Numbered from the stretch's first letter, positions 6,461 through 14,691 are shown. The stretch: 14,825 nt of DNA from Bacteroidales bacterium (GCA_004558535.1 SFCP01000056.1:1-14825); one strand, 5' to 3'. The notes: generated by a model from the letters alone, not told the origin. Translations and numbers: made by a program.

Positions 6461-7101
6461 GGAGGTATTTCTGGAAAATCGCGTGCTGGTTGCTCGTAGG
6501 CTGGACTTGCGTGGCCTGCGAGGACGAAGTCGACCCGCTGCCGGCCTATGTGCAGACATTGGCCGACCTGCAGGTGGGCACTGACGTCGTGCGACAGACG
6601 CTCACCCTGGAGGACGGTCGCACCCTGGGCGTCCTCAATCCCGTGGGCGGCTTCCCGGCCGATACCCTCGCCCGTGTGTATGCCATTTACGTGGAGGACG
6701 AGGCCAAAGGCGGCGTGCGGCTCTATGGGCTGCAACGGGTATTTTCGCCACGCGCCGAGGCAATTCCCGCTGAGGAGATGCGGCGCGACCCCGTCAAGGT
6801 GATTTCCGTTTGGAAAACGGGCACCCGATGGCTCAACCTGCACTTGGGCATCATGAGTGGCGGCCAGGCACACACCTGCGCCTTTGCCGAGGAATGGGAG
6901 GCCGCTGTGGGCGACCGTCCGGCCAAGGTGCGGATTACCCTCTACCACGACCGCGGCGATGACGGCGAGTTCTACACCGAGGATGCCTACCTCTGTTGCC
7001 CCCTCCGCCATTATGCCGACAGCCTGCGCGCCGGCGTGGACAGCGTCGAGGTCCGGGTGCAGGCTTACGATGGGGAAGTGGTGCGAAGCTTCCTGTATTG
7101 A
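6457..7101 (+). CDS. NigD-like lipoprotein
   Basis: A 214-residue predicted lipoprotein. It starts at a GTG that overlaps the acyltransferase stop (GTGA); no nearby ATG would keep the signal peptide. Residues 1-20 are a signal sequence ending CVAC with lipidated Cys21 (imperfect lipobox, Cys at -3), followed by the acidic stretch EDEVD, a pattern linked to surface export in Bacteroidota. The body resembles the NigD family: an N-terminal part with TLEDGRTLGVLNPVGG and RVYAIYVED, and a C-terminal beta-sandwich-like part with RWLNLHLGIMSGGQAHTCAF, ITLYHDRGDDGEFYTEDAYLCCPL and DSVEVRVQAYDGE. NigD proteins are outer-membrane lipoproteins of unknown function. The family call rests on remembered patterns and is moderate. 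Confidence 0.65.
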   Translation: MRRYFWKIACWLLVGWTCVACEDEVDPLPAYVQTLADLQVGTDVVRQTLTLEDGRTLGVLNPVGGFPADTLARVYAIYVEDEAKGGVRLYGLQRVFSPRAEAIPAEEMRRDPVKVISVWKTGTRWLNLHLGIMSGGQAHTCAFAEEWEAAVGDRPAKVRITLYHDRGDDGEFYTEDAYLCCPLRHYADSLRAGVDSVEVRVQAYDGEVVRSFLY

Positions 7102-7123
7102 TGTACCGCCACTCCCTTGGACA

Positions 7124-7156
7124 GGCGCCTATGGTGCGCCGGCCATTTCCCTTTTG
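7124..7156 (+). terminator. Weak hairpin with partial T-run after the NigD-like gene
   Basis: GGCGC at 7124-7128 pairs with GCGCC at 7136-7140 around a 7-nt loop, followed after a few bases by TTTCCCTTTT. The stem is only 5 bp and the T-run is broken, so at best it is a leaky terminator separating the first gene cluster from the DUF2156-GNAT genes. Confidence 0.25.
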
Positions 7157-7180
7157 GTATTCAGTTCTTTCCTATCTTGT
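7153..7180 (+). promoter_or_regulatory. Possible weak promoter ahead of the DUF2156 gene
   Basis: TTTG at 7153-7156 and TATCTTGT at 7173-7180 resemble the Bacteroidota -33 and -7 boxes, but the -7 box departs from TAnnTTTG in its last bases and the spacing is 16 instead of about 19-21. The 111-bp gap after the NigD-like gene makes an internal promoter plausible. Confidence 0.3.
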
Positions 7181-7212
7181 AAATAATCAGAAGTATCCCC
7201 TTCCGGTCAATC

Positions 7213-8130
7213 ATGTTTACCCTCAGCTTTCATCCCCTCGGCCTGCAAGATGCGAAGCCGATACGCCGTAAAGTGGAGCAAACGGAATGCAGGAATTGCG
7301 ACCTCAACTTCATGAACCTCTACGGCTGGCGCTTTCTCTACGACACCGAGGTGGCGTACTTCGGAGATTGGCTGATTTTCCGCTTCAAGGCCCATGGACA
7401 CCTCGCTTATCTGGCTCCCGTGGGACCGGCCGGCTGGCAGGAGCCGCTGGAAGCCATGCAGCGCGATGCAGCCGGCAATGGGCATCCCTTCCTCCTGCTC
7501 GGCGTGTGCGAAAGGGATGTGCAGTCGCTCGAGGTGACCCTGCCGGACTATTTTTATGCCCATGCCGACCGCGACCACGCCGATTATATATACGCGCGCG
7601 AGGCTTTGGCCGAGCTCCGGGGCAAGAAGCTGCAGGCCAAGCGCAATCACGCCAACCGCTTTGCCCGCAATTTTCCCGAATATGTCCTGTCCGCGCTGAG
7701 TCCGTCGGACTTTCCTGACTGTAGGGCCCTGTATGAGCGGTGGGCGGAGCAGAAAGACGAAGCGGCGGGCGTGAGGAAGTACGAAGAGGAGCACCGGGCA
7801 TTCGAGCGTGTCCTGTCTGCTTGGGACGAACTCGGCGGCGAGGGCCTCGCCCTGCGGGTGGGTGGAAAGTTGGTGGCGTTTACCTATGGCGCCCCGGTCA
7901 ATTACGACACCTTCGACGTATGTATGGAGAAGGCCGACACCGCTTACGAGGGCGCCTATGCTTTTATCAACCGCGCCATGGCTGCTTCGCTGCCCCCGCG
8001 CTTCCGATGGATCAATCGCGAGGAGGATTTGGGCGTGCCGGGACTTAGGGCGGCCAAACTGTCCTACCATCCCGAGCAATTGCTGCAAAAGTACACCGTC
8101 CTGACCAAGCACCCCTTGGGCGGGCAATAG
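7213..8130 (+). CDS. DUF2156 (LPG_synthase_C-like) protein
   Basis: A 305-residue cytoplasmic protein of the DUF2156 group, related to the catalytic domain of phosphatidylglycerol lysyltransferase (a doubled GNAT fold that uses aminoacyl-tRNA). Family features seen: NLYGWRFLYDTEVAYFGDWLIFRF (36-58), DYIYAREALAELRGKKLQAKRNHANRF (124-150), FTYGAPVNYDTFDVCMEKADTAYEGAYAFINRAMA (223-257) and the C-terminal WINREEDLGVPGLRAAKLSYHPEQLLQKY (266-294). Unlike full MprF proteins it has no membrane domain. The next gene, another GNAT-fold acyltransferase, starts 5 bp later, so the two are surely cotranscribed. The reaction is unknown; a lysyl- or other aminoacyl-transfer role would be inference from the fold. 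Confidence 0.82.
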   Translation: MFTLSFHPLGLQDAKPIRRKVEQTECRNCDLNFMNLYGWRFLYDTEVAYFGDWLIFRFKAHGHLAYLAPVGPAGWQEPLEAMQRDAAGNGHPFLLLGVCERDVQSLEVTLPDYFYAHADRDHADYIYAREALAELRGKKLQAKRNHANRFARNFPEYVLSALSPSDFPDCRALYERWAEQKDEAAGVRKYEEEHRAFERVLSAWDELGGEGLALRVGGKLVAFTYGAPVNYDTFDVCMEKADTAYEGAYAFINRAMAASLPPRFRWINREEDLGVPGLRAAKLSYHPEQLLQKYTVLTKHPLGGQ

Positions 8131-8135
8131 AGAGG

Positions 8136-9227
8136 ATGAAAAACGAACTGCCGCCAAGCGTGACATGGCGACTGAAAAACCTGACCAAAACGATGAACCC
8201 AGCACAACTGAAAGCACGGACGCGCGACCTGTGGCGCGAATGCTTCGGCGATACCGAAGCCTATATGGACCTGTTCTTTGACGAGAAATATCGCGCGGAG
8301 CACAATATCCATCTATGCAGGGAGGGGCGTGTGGTAAGTGCTGCCCAGGTGCTGCCCTACCGTACCACGCTCTTCGGCAGCGTGTGCCGCTCGTCCTATC
8401 TGTGCGGTTTGGGCACAGCCAAGGCCTACCGCGGAAAGGGGCTGGCCACGCAGATACTGCATGAAGCCCACCGCCACGAATTTAATACCGACAGCGTGCT
8501 CTCCATCCTCATTCCCGCGGACGACGGGATGCGGCGCTTCTACGAGCGGCCCGAGCATGGCGCCTACGAAACCCTGACTTTTCGCTACGATACCGACCTG
8601 AAGCCCGAGGGCGAAGCCGACCCGACATTGTGGGTGGGCGAGCCGGAGGACTGGGGGCGCGATTTGTTCGTCTTCTACCACAGGCAATCCTCGCAGACGC
8701 CCTTCATGCTCCACCCGAGCGAGACCGATTTTTTTGCGGCGCTCAACGACATCGACTTGGCCGGCGGCCACATCGTCGTGGCGCGGGCTCGCGACAAGAT
8801 ACAGGGCTTGTGCCTGACCGAGGCCGTGCGGGACGGCGAGGTGCGGGTGCGCAGTCTGGTAGCCATCAGCACCAAGGTGAAAAATACCCTGCTGCAGTAC
8901 CTCCTTGCAGCCTGTGGTGCGCAGAGCATTCGGGCGCGGATGACCGTCCCCGGTACGTACAGCGGGCGAACCCCCTATGCCATGGGGCGGGTCATCCATG
9001 TAGAGAAATTCCTGCGTATGGTGCTGCGCGCCAACCCCAACCTACGGCTGCACATAGGGGTGGATGGCGATTTGCATGTACCCGAAAACAACGGCTATTA
9101 CGTCTTGGAGCGCGGCCAAGTCCGGATTACCGACGAGCGTCCCCCGCGTATGGTCACGCCGGGCGGACTGGCTGCCATGTTTTTAGCTTCACAGCCTTTC
9201 CTGCTCGACCTGATGATGGACGAATAG
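8136..9227 (+). CDS. GNAT family N-acetyltransferase, Eis-like
   Basis: A protein of up to 363 residues. The first GNAT domain carries the acetyl-CoA motif A in GLGTAKAYRGKGLATQILHEA (91-111, Arg99-Gly-Lys-Gly). The middle part (about 165-300) looks like a second, degenerate GNAT domain. The C-terminal ~65 residues (RLHIGVDGDLHVPENNGYYVLERGQVRI... GGLAAMFLASQPF) resemble the sterol-carrier-like domain of Eis-type acetyltransferases. Eis enzymes acetylate amines on many substrates; the target here is unknown. The ATG at 8136 lies 5 bp after the DUF2156 stop. An ATG at 8193 (Met20, MNPAQLKARTRDLWRECFGD) fits the family's usual start better and may be the real one. Pairing with DUF2156 suggests a joint function. 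Confidence 0.8.
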   Translation: MKNELPPSVTWRLKNLTKTMNPAQLKARTRDLWRECFGDTEAYMDLFFDEKYRAEHNIHLCREGRVVSAAQVLPYRTTLFGSVCRSSYLCGLGTAKAYRGKGLATQILHEAHRHEFNTDSVLSILIPADDGMRRFYERPEHGAYETLTFRYDTDLKPEGEADPTLWVGEPEDWGRDLFVFYHRQSSQTPFMLHPSETDFFAALNDIDLAGGHIVVARARDKIQGLCLTEAVRDGEVRVRSLVAISTKVKNTLLQYLLAACGAQSIRARMTVPGTYSGRTPYAMGRVIHVEKFLRMVLRANPNLRLHIGVDGDLHVPENNGYYVLERGQVRITDERPPRMVTPGGLAAMFLASQPFLLDLMMDE

Positions 9228-9285
9228 GCGACTTGCAGCGCAGCGTCAGCCCCTGAGATGTATGACAATAACGAAAAAAGTAGAC

Positions 9286-10356
9286 ATGACAAGAAGATTT
9301 TTAGCAAGCGCCGCCTTTGCCTTGTTGGCAGGAAGCAGCCTGTCGGCACAACAAGCCGTGGAATTGAAGCAAGTCAGCCTGGGCCGGTGGTCCATCGGCG
9401 CGGCCAATTACAGCGGCATCACTTCGCTGGGCGGTGACAGTTATGCCGTGGTCAGCGACAAGGAGCCGCAGGACGGTTTCTTCCTCTTTCACATCACCCA
9501 GGACGCCACGACTGGTGACATCGAGTCCGTTCGTCTGGAGGGATTCAAGGGAAATCCCAATCCGCCGGTAGACAGTAAGGGTATTTCGACCCGCGACACA
9601 GAGGGTATCGCCTATTTCCCTGCGGCAAAGACCCTGTTTATCAGCGGCGAGGGCGACCAGGCCATTTGGGAATACGACTTGGCGGGACGCCCCACGGGAC
9701 GGCAAATGCGTGTGCCCGGAATCATGGCCACCGACAAGATTGTGGGGAATTATGGCTTTGAAGCATTGGCTTACGATGCCCATTCACGTTGCTTTTGGAC
9801 GGTGACCGAGAGCACGCTGCTCGCAGACGGCGTGGCTGCCGGGCCGAAAAATCCCGGCGCACAGAACTTGCTGCGCCTGCAGTCCTTTGACGAAAACCTG
9901 CAACCCCTGGCGCAGTATGCCTATCGCATGGATCGCGGCATCCGCGAGGACTTCGGACCGACCTACGTCTTTGGCGTGCCCGCCGTGACAGCCTTGCCGG
10001 ACGGCCGCCTGCTCGTCTTGGAGCGCGAGGCCAACATCTCGCGCGGCTATCTCAGCTCCTGGGTGCGCTGCAAGCTCTTCGAGGTCAACCCCGTCGAGGC
10101 TTATCGCATCGATTCCTCCACAGATTTGAAAACATTGGACGGTAACCGCTTCATGACCAAGAAACTGTTGGCCGATTTCACCACGCGCCTCACGCCTTTC
10201 AACCTCTCCTTTGCCAACTACGAGGGCATGTGCCTCGGCCGAACCCTGTCGGACGGCCGCCGTACCCTCCTAATCATCAGCGACTCCCAGGCAGGCGCCG
10301 GGGTGGGGCCGGTACGTCTGCGCGACTACCTGAAGGTGCTCATTCTGCCCGATTAA
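9286..10356 (+). CDS. Secreted phytase-like esterase-family protein
   Basis: A 356-residue exported protein of the 'esterase-like activity of phytase' family, a beta-propeller-like group. The signal peptide is MTRRFLASAAFALLAGSSLSA with cleavage before QQ. Family landmarks: NYSGITSLGGDSYAVVSDKE (41-60), RDTEGIAYFPAAKTLFISGEGDQAIWEYD (103-131), GNYGFEALAYD (154-164), GVPAVTALPDGRLLVLERE (230-248) and NYEGMCLGRTLSDGRRTLLIISDSQ (311-335). Members are annotated as phytase-like, but their true substrates are mostly untested. An upstream in-frame ATG at 9262 adds eight residues; 9286 is preferred because it gives a standard signal peptide and follows an A-rich stretch. It lies 58 bp after the GNAT gene, with no promoter seen, and is followed by a strong terminator. 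Confidence 0.85.
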   Translation: MTRRFLASAAFALLAGSSLSAQQAVELKQVSLGRWSIGAANYSGITSLGGDSYAVVSDKEPQDGFFLFHITQDATTGDIESVRLEGFKGNPNPPVDSKGISTRDTEGIAYFPAAKTLFISGEGDQAIWEYDLAGRPTGRQMRVPGIMATDKIVGNYGFEALAYDAHSRCFWTVTESTLLADGVAAGPKNPGAQNLLRLQSFDENLQPLAQYAYRMDRGIREDFGPTYVFGVPAVTALPDGRLLVLEREANISRGYLSSWVRCKLFEVNPVEAYRIDSSTDLKTLDGNRFMTKKLLADFTTRLTPFNLSFANYEGMCLGRTLSDGRRTLLIISDSQAGAGVGPVRLRDYLKVLILPD

Positions 10357-10469
10357 CGCATCGCTTTTCTGCCGGTTGGCGACTTTCCCGGGGAGGATAC
10401 AAGCCCTTTCCTGCCTCCCTCTGTCACGCCTCGGTCTCCCCTCTCTCGGTATAGCTCCGACATCTTATT

Positions 10470-10510
10470 GTCCAATGTCCTGTAAAGTGGGGCATTGGAC
10501 TTTCTGTTTC
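10470..10510 (+). terminator. Strong intrinsic terminator after the phytase-like gene
   Basis: GTCCAATG at 10470-10477 pairs perfectly with CATTGGAC at 10493-10500. The stem extends inward through a T:G, two C:G and another T:G pair, giving 12 pairs around a 7-nt loop. It is followed by TTTCTGTTTC. It ends plus-strand transcription about 115 nt after the stop codon and separates the upstream operon from the GH95 gene. Confidence 0.75.
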
Positions 10511-10637
10511 CCAAAGGCAAGTTCTCCCCTTGGAACAGCCGTTGCCCCGGAGCGTGTCGAGCCGGCATAAATAGGGGTTTATCAGGCTCAAGGGGAAAAA
10601 ACAGGGCCATGAATTACAACGAAATAAAAATTAATTG

Positions 10638-10645
10638 TACATTTG
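10638..10645 (+). promoter_or_regulatory. Bacteroidota-type -7 box for the GH95 gene
   Basis: TACATTTG matches TAnnTTTG exactly and lies after an AT-rich stretch. No good -33 TTTG is seen about 20 bp upstream. Transcription would start near 10652. Position between a strong terminator and the next gene supports it. Confidence 0.55.
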
Positions 10646-10840
10646 CTTGCGATTCCTCGGAATTCGGCGTGTACAAATCCGTCGTGGAGTGGGCGACAGT
10701 CTCTCGCAAGGCCTGTCTGCCTGTGCTGAAACCGCTGGAAATGCAAGTGCAGGAGGTGATGGAAATCCTTGGTCCCTCCTCGCCTTTTTCGTGTCGAATA
10801 AATCTAATCCATTAATAACCAAATCCTTAAATTTTACTCA

Positions 10841-13800
10841 ATGAAGAAAGTATTATTCACCCTTCTTGCCCTCCTTGGCTTTGCGGCCAATGCGTCGGCA
10901 GACCGCGTGACGGACTTGTCGCAGCTGAGCAACGACAAGGTTTACGTCTTGGCGAGTGAGCGCGCTTTTCTGCTTTACAGCGAGAACGTGCCCGGCGAGA
11001 TTTGCGGAAGTACCGGTTCTTCGGTCGGTACCGTCACACAGGATGCGAGTGACCCTAACCAGCAGTTCCGCATCGAGAAGAACGGCGACAACTACTACCT
11101 GTATAGTGTGGGCGCCGAGAAGTATGTCAGCAGCAACGGCTCCTACGAGGGCAGCCCCAACTCCGTGCTGACGTTGGCCAAGACGAGCAATACGACCTAT
11201 CCCTGGAAACTCTGCATCGGCGGCAACGGCATGAACTCGCAGATACCGGGCCAGATGGCTGCCGGTATCGTGGTCAACAGCTGGACCACGACCGACGCGG
11301 GCAACCAGTACTACATCGAGGAAGCCATTCCCATTACCGGCATCTACAATGTAGTGGTGCTCGGTACGGAGGATGCCGGTGCCGGTGTCGTCTTTGATGG
11401 CACTACCTACGCCAACGGCGGTACGTTTGAAAGCGATGGACGCCTCTACGCCTCGCAGTTTCAAGCCGTTCCCGTCAGTGGCAAAATCGGCGTAGTCAGC
11501 CTGGACGGCAAGACGGTCTATGTCAGCTACCTGGATCCCAATACCAAGTTCTATACCATCCAAAACGGTAAGGGCGGTTACGTCAGCATGAATTCCGAAT
11601 ACCTGAACGGTGGAAACTTCCTGCTCTCCAATACCAACAAACCGCGCGACAACAAGGCCCTGTGGATGTTTGTCAGCGAGGGAACCAATATGTACAAGGT
11701 ATACAACTACAGCACAGGTTTGAGCAAAGTGCTCGGAATGACCGGCAGCGAGGCAGATGCACGCGCTACCATGGTAGACCCTAACAGCACATCCCATAGC
11801 ACTATCTATACCGGTACGTTCAACTTCGGCAGCAGCAATCCCTCTTACATCAAGGTCAATGGCACGAACAACTGGTGGAACAAGCGTGACGACTACCTCG
11901 CTTTCTGGAACACTTCGAGCGTGGTCGGTGACGAGGGCAGTAAGTTCTATATCACGGAAGTGAACCTCGCAGACTATCCCGACCAGTTCTATAGCGAATT
12001 TGCCGTAGTCAACCCCGGTGAACGTCCCACTTGGATCCACCCGCTGAGCCTGTGGTACGACGTTCCGGCCAGCAAGACCGGCGTGAGCGACCCGTGGATG
12101 GAATATGCCCTGCCCCTCGGCAACGGACAATTGGGCGCCACGATTCAGGGCTGTGTCAAGATTGACAATATTCAGTTCAATGAGAAGACCCTCTGGGCCG
12201 GCAACAACACCAACTCCAACCAGGGCTACTTCCAGAACTTCGGTTCCATCGAAGTGACCGACATGAGCGGCGCATTCAGCGAGGGTACCGACGAGGGCCG
12301 TCCCGTCAATGGTTACACCCGCTACCTTGACATCGTGAGCGGCGTGGCCGGCGTGGACTTCAAGAGCACGGACGAACAGACGCAGTACTCGCGCCGTTAC
12401 TTCGCCTCGGCTACCGACAAGGTGGTTGTGGCACACTATGAAGCCAAGGGTACCGACAAGATGAAAATGCTCGTCTCCTTCCAGCCCGACAACCAGATTG
12501 GCGCCGGTGCCGTGACCTACGACGGTAACAAGGCATCGTTCAGCGGTGGCATGGCAGTCGTCAGCTACAACGCTGCATTCGAGGTGCAGACCGACGGACA
12601 GACCGTGGCTGCTGCCGACGGCATCACAGTGACCGACGCTACCTACATGAACATCATCATGGCAGCCGTTACCGATTACGATGCTACCAAGGCTACCTGC
12701 AAGAGCGGTGAAACCACAACCCAGTTGGCCGAAAAGGTACAGGCACGTATCACGGCCGCTCTCGGCAAAGGCTATGAAGCACTCTATGCTGACCACGTGG
12801 CCAAGCACGAAGAGCTGATGGGCCGCGTAGAGCTCGACCTCGGTGGCGTCAGCAACATGACTACCGAAAACTTGGTGAAGTTCTACAACGCACAAGACCA
12901 GAACAAGACCAGCGTAGACGGCAAGTTCCTCGAAACACTCTACTTCCAGTACGGACGCTACATGACTATCGGCGCCAACCTCGACACCGAAATTCACGCG
13001 CCCAGCAACCTGCAGGGTATTTGGAACGACCGCTCCAACACGAGCTTCTGGCACTGCGACGTTCACGCCGACATCAATGTCGAGATGAACTACTGGCCCG
13101 CCGATCCCACCAACCTGAGCGAAATGCACTTGCCTTTCCTCAACCATATCCTCGACCTCGGTGCACCGGGCAGCAACTCGCCCTGGTATCAGCTCGCCGC
13201 TAAGGTGAAGTCGGGCGCACAGGGATGGATGGTAGCTGTAGAAAACAATATCTTCGGCGGCACCAGCACCTGGGAGAACAACCGAATCAAGACCTGCGGC
13301 TCCTGGTATTGCACGCACCTGTGGCGCTACTACAAGTACACGCTCGACAAGGAGTTCCTCAAGAAGGCCCTCCCCGTCATGTACCAGTGCGCACTCTTCA
13401 CCAAGTCCATTTCGACCAAGGACAGCCAGGGCTTGTGGGAAATCAAGAACGAGTGGTCGCCCGAACACGGCAACACCGACGTAACTGCCTTTGCACAGCA
13501 GACCAGCTACGAAGTCCTCGACGAAATCTTCAAGGCCCACGCCGAACTCGGTGACGAGTCGCCCCTCACGGCCGAGCAGATTGCAGCCATTCAGGACCTC
13601 TATGACAACTTTGACAAAGGTATCTGGACCGAGACCTTTGGTGGCAAGACGATGATTTCCGAATGGAAGAACTACGCACTCTCTGACCAGGGCCACCGCC
13701 ACTTGTCGCACCTCATGTGTCTCTACCCCTTCAATCAGGTAAGTGCCTATGCCACCGATGCCGAGGGACAGCGCCTCTTCCAGGCTGCCTACAACGGACA

Positions 13801-14494
13801 GATTGCCCGCAATGGCGACGTGACGGGATGGTCCATGGGATGGCAGACCAACACCTACGCTCGCTGCCTCGACGGCGACCGTGCTCGCAAGAACCTCTCG
13901 CTGGCCCTCCGCCACTCCGGCTCCTATGTCATCGAGATGGGTAATTACGGCGGTTGCTACTACAACCTCTTTGATGCGCACTCTCCCTTCCAGATTGATG
14001 GTAACTATGGTTGCACCAGTGGTATCGCCGAGATGCTGCTCCAGTCCTTCGACGACGTAGTGACGTTGCTCCCCGCTCTGCCTTCGACTTGGGAGGAAGG
14101 TACCGTCAACGGACTCAAGGCACAGGGCAACTTCATCGTAGACCAGACTTGGAAGAACAAGAAAGTCGAGACCGCAAAGATTGTCAGCCAGGCAGGTGCT
14201 CCGCTCAAGGTGCGCAGCAACAATGGCGCAAAGGCACTCAGCGAAGCCCTCATCCAGGTGAATGGCGTGGATGTCGTACCTACGTTTGACGAAAACGGCG
14301 TGGCTACCATCGAATGCGGCAAGGGTGACGTTGTGACCATCAACTTTCTTGAAAAAACCGGTATCGAAGCCGTGACTGCCGAGGATGCAGCAACGGGTGA
14401 CGCCACTATCTATGATTTCTCCGGCCGTCAGCTCCGCACGGCTCCCGCTGGCAAACCTTACATCCAGGGCGGTGTGAAGAAATTGCAGAAGTAA
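10841..14494 (+). CDS. Secreted GH95 glycoside hydrolase (alpha-L-fucosidase family)
   Basis: A 1217-residue exported enzyme; GH95 members release alpha-1,2-linked L-fucose (some L-galactose) from host or plant glycans by inversion. The signal peptide is MKKVLFTLLALLGFAANASA. Residues about 22-395 are an N-terminal region with repeated YYLYSV/KFYTIQNGKGGYVS-like strands, perhaps carbohydrate-binding. GH95 homology starts at WIHPLSLWYDVPA (398 on): LGNGQLGA (426-433), NLQGIWND (723-730), HADINVEMNYWPAD (742-755), NEWSPEHG (870-877, Glu875 the likely general acid), HRHLSHLMCLYP, GWSMGWQTNTYARCLDGDRA and NLFDAHSPFQIDGNYG (Asp1053). Asp744 stands where the family usually has the first Asn of an N-I-N pair. 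The protein ends IYDFSGRQLRTAPAGKPYIQGGVKKLQK, like the short sorting tails of Prevotella/Bacteroides secreted proteins. It has its own promoter and terminator and no susC/susD partners in view. Confidence 0.9.
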   Translation: MKKVLFTLLALLGFAANASADRVTDLSQLSNDKVYVLASERAFLLYSENVPGEICGSTGSSVGTVTQDASDPNQQFRIEKNGDNYYLYSVGAEKYVSSNGSYEGSPNSVLTLAKTSNTTYPWKLCIGGNGMNSQIPGQMAAGIVVNSWTTTDAGNQYYIEEAIPITGIYNVVVLGTEDAGAGVVFDGTTYANGGTFESDGRLYASQFQAVPVSGKIGVVSLDGKTVYVSYLDPNTKFYTIQNGKGGYVSMNSEYLNGGNFLLSNTNKPRDNKALWMFVSEGTNMYKVYNYSTGLSKVLGMTGSEADARATMVDPNSTSHSTIYTGTFNFGSSNPSYIKVNGTNNWWNKRDDYLAFWNTSSVVGDEGSKFYITEVNLADYPDQFYSEFAVVNPGERPTWIHPLSLWYDVPASKTGVSDPWMEYALPLGNGQLGATIQGCVKIDNIQFNEKTLWAGNNTNSNQGYFQNFGSIEVTDMSGAFSEGTDEGRPVNGYTRYLDIVSGVAGVDFKSTDEQTQYSRRYFASATDKVVVAHYEAKGTDKMKMLVSFQPDNQIGAGAVTYDGNKASFSGGMAVVSYNAAFEVQTDGQTVAAADGITVTDATYMNIIMAAVTDYDATKATCKSGETTTQLAEKVQARITAALGKGYEALYADHVAKHEELMGRVELDLGGVSNMTTENLVKFYNAQDQNKTSVDGKFLETLYFQYGRYMTIGANLDTEIHAPSNLQGIWNDRSNTSFWHCDVHADINVEMNYWPADPTNLSEMHLPFLNHILDLGAPGSNSPWYQLAAKVKSGAQGWMVAVENNIFGGTSTWENNRIKTCGSWYCTHLWRYYKYTLDKEFLKKALPVMYQCALFTKSISTKDSQGLWEIKNEWSPEHGNTDVTAFAQQTSYEVLDEIFKAHAELGDESPLTAEQIAAIQDLYDNFDKGIWTETFGGKTMISEWKNYALSDQGHRHLSHLMCLYPFNQVSAYATDAEGQRLFQAAYNGQIARNGDVTGWSMGWQTNTYARCLDGDRARKNLSLALRHSGSYVIEMGNYGGCYYNLFDAHSPFQIDGNYGCTSGIAEMLLQSFDDVVTLLPALPSTWEEGTVNGLKAQGNFIVDQTWKNKKVETAKIVSQAGAPLKVRSNNGAKALSEALIQVNGVDVVPTFDENGVATIECGKGDVVTINFLEKTGIEAVTAEDAATGDATIYDFSGRQLRTAPAGKPYIQGGVKKLQK

Positions 14495-14530
14495 TCGGCA
14501 GCACTGATTACCGAAACCAACAGACAAAGA

Positions 14531-14565
14531 GGAGGTTCCTGCATGGCGGGAGCCTCCCCTTTTTA
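14531..14565 (+). terminator. Strong intrinsic terminator after GH95
   Basis: GGAGGTTCC (14531-14539) pairs with GGAGCCTCC (14549-14557) through nine pairs, one a T:G wobble, with a tenth T:G pair closing a 7-nt loop. The stem is followed by CCTTTTTAATT. It sits 36 nt after the GH95 stop on the same strand. Confidence 0.85.
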
Positions 14566-14571
14566 ATTAAT

Positions 14572-14637
14572 GGCTGTCCGCGAAAACTTAGTAGCGCCAA
14601 AGGAACGGATCACCGGTAGCTCCCATCGGCTGTCCGC
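14572..14637. repeat. 10-bp direct repeat GGCTGTCCGC, two copies
   Basis: GGCTGTCCGC occurs at 14572-14581 and again at 14628-14637 in the same orientation, 56 bp apart. The sequence resembles the ends of some insertion sequences, but no transposase or inverted partner is visible, so this is only a hint of an old mobile element. Confidence 0.4.
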
Positions 14638-14691
14638 TAAGGATAAACAGGGGAAAAAGTAGGAGAGGGACTTGTGCTTGCGGGCTCTGTA

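Larger units (their letters stand above)
10357..10840. other. Non-coding gap between the phytase-like gene and GH95
   Basis: No supported gene on either strand. The left part holds the terminator at 10470-10510. CCCCTTG near 10524 has its reverse complement CAAGGGG near 10590. The promoter box is at 10638-10645, leaving a leader of about 190 nt ahead of the GH95 start. Within the leader AGGAGG (10751-10756) can pair with CCTCCT (10775-10780), followed by CCTTTTTC; this could be a weak attenuator, but the stem is short. The last 40 bases before the ATG are AT-rich, as is common ahead of well-expressed Bacteroidota genes. Confidence 0.5.

Noticed and set aside
4348..6559. Minus-strand open frames of 330 and 344 codons opposite ddl and the acyltransferase
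   Set aside because: They are antisense shadows of well-supported genes with high third-position GC and no family resemblance.
10841..14494. Polysaccharide utilisation locus around GH95
   Set aside because: No susC, susD, hybrid two-component or ECF-sigma/anti-sigma genes occur in the window; the gene appears monocistronic.
10853..14527. A minus-strand open frame of 1224 codons covering the whole GH95 gene
   Set aside because: It mirrors GH95 throughout. Strong codon bias in the sense gene, with few TTA, CTA and TCA codons in frame, leaves the antisense frame open. Its protein matches no family, and the sense protein has clear GH95 motifs.
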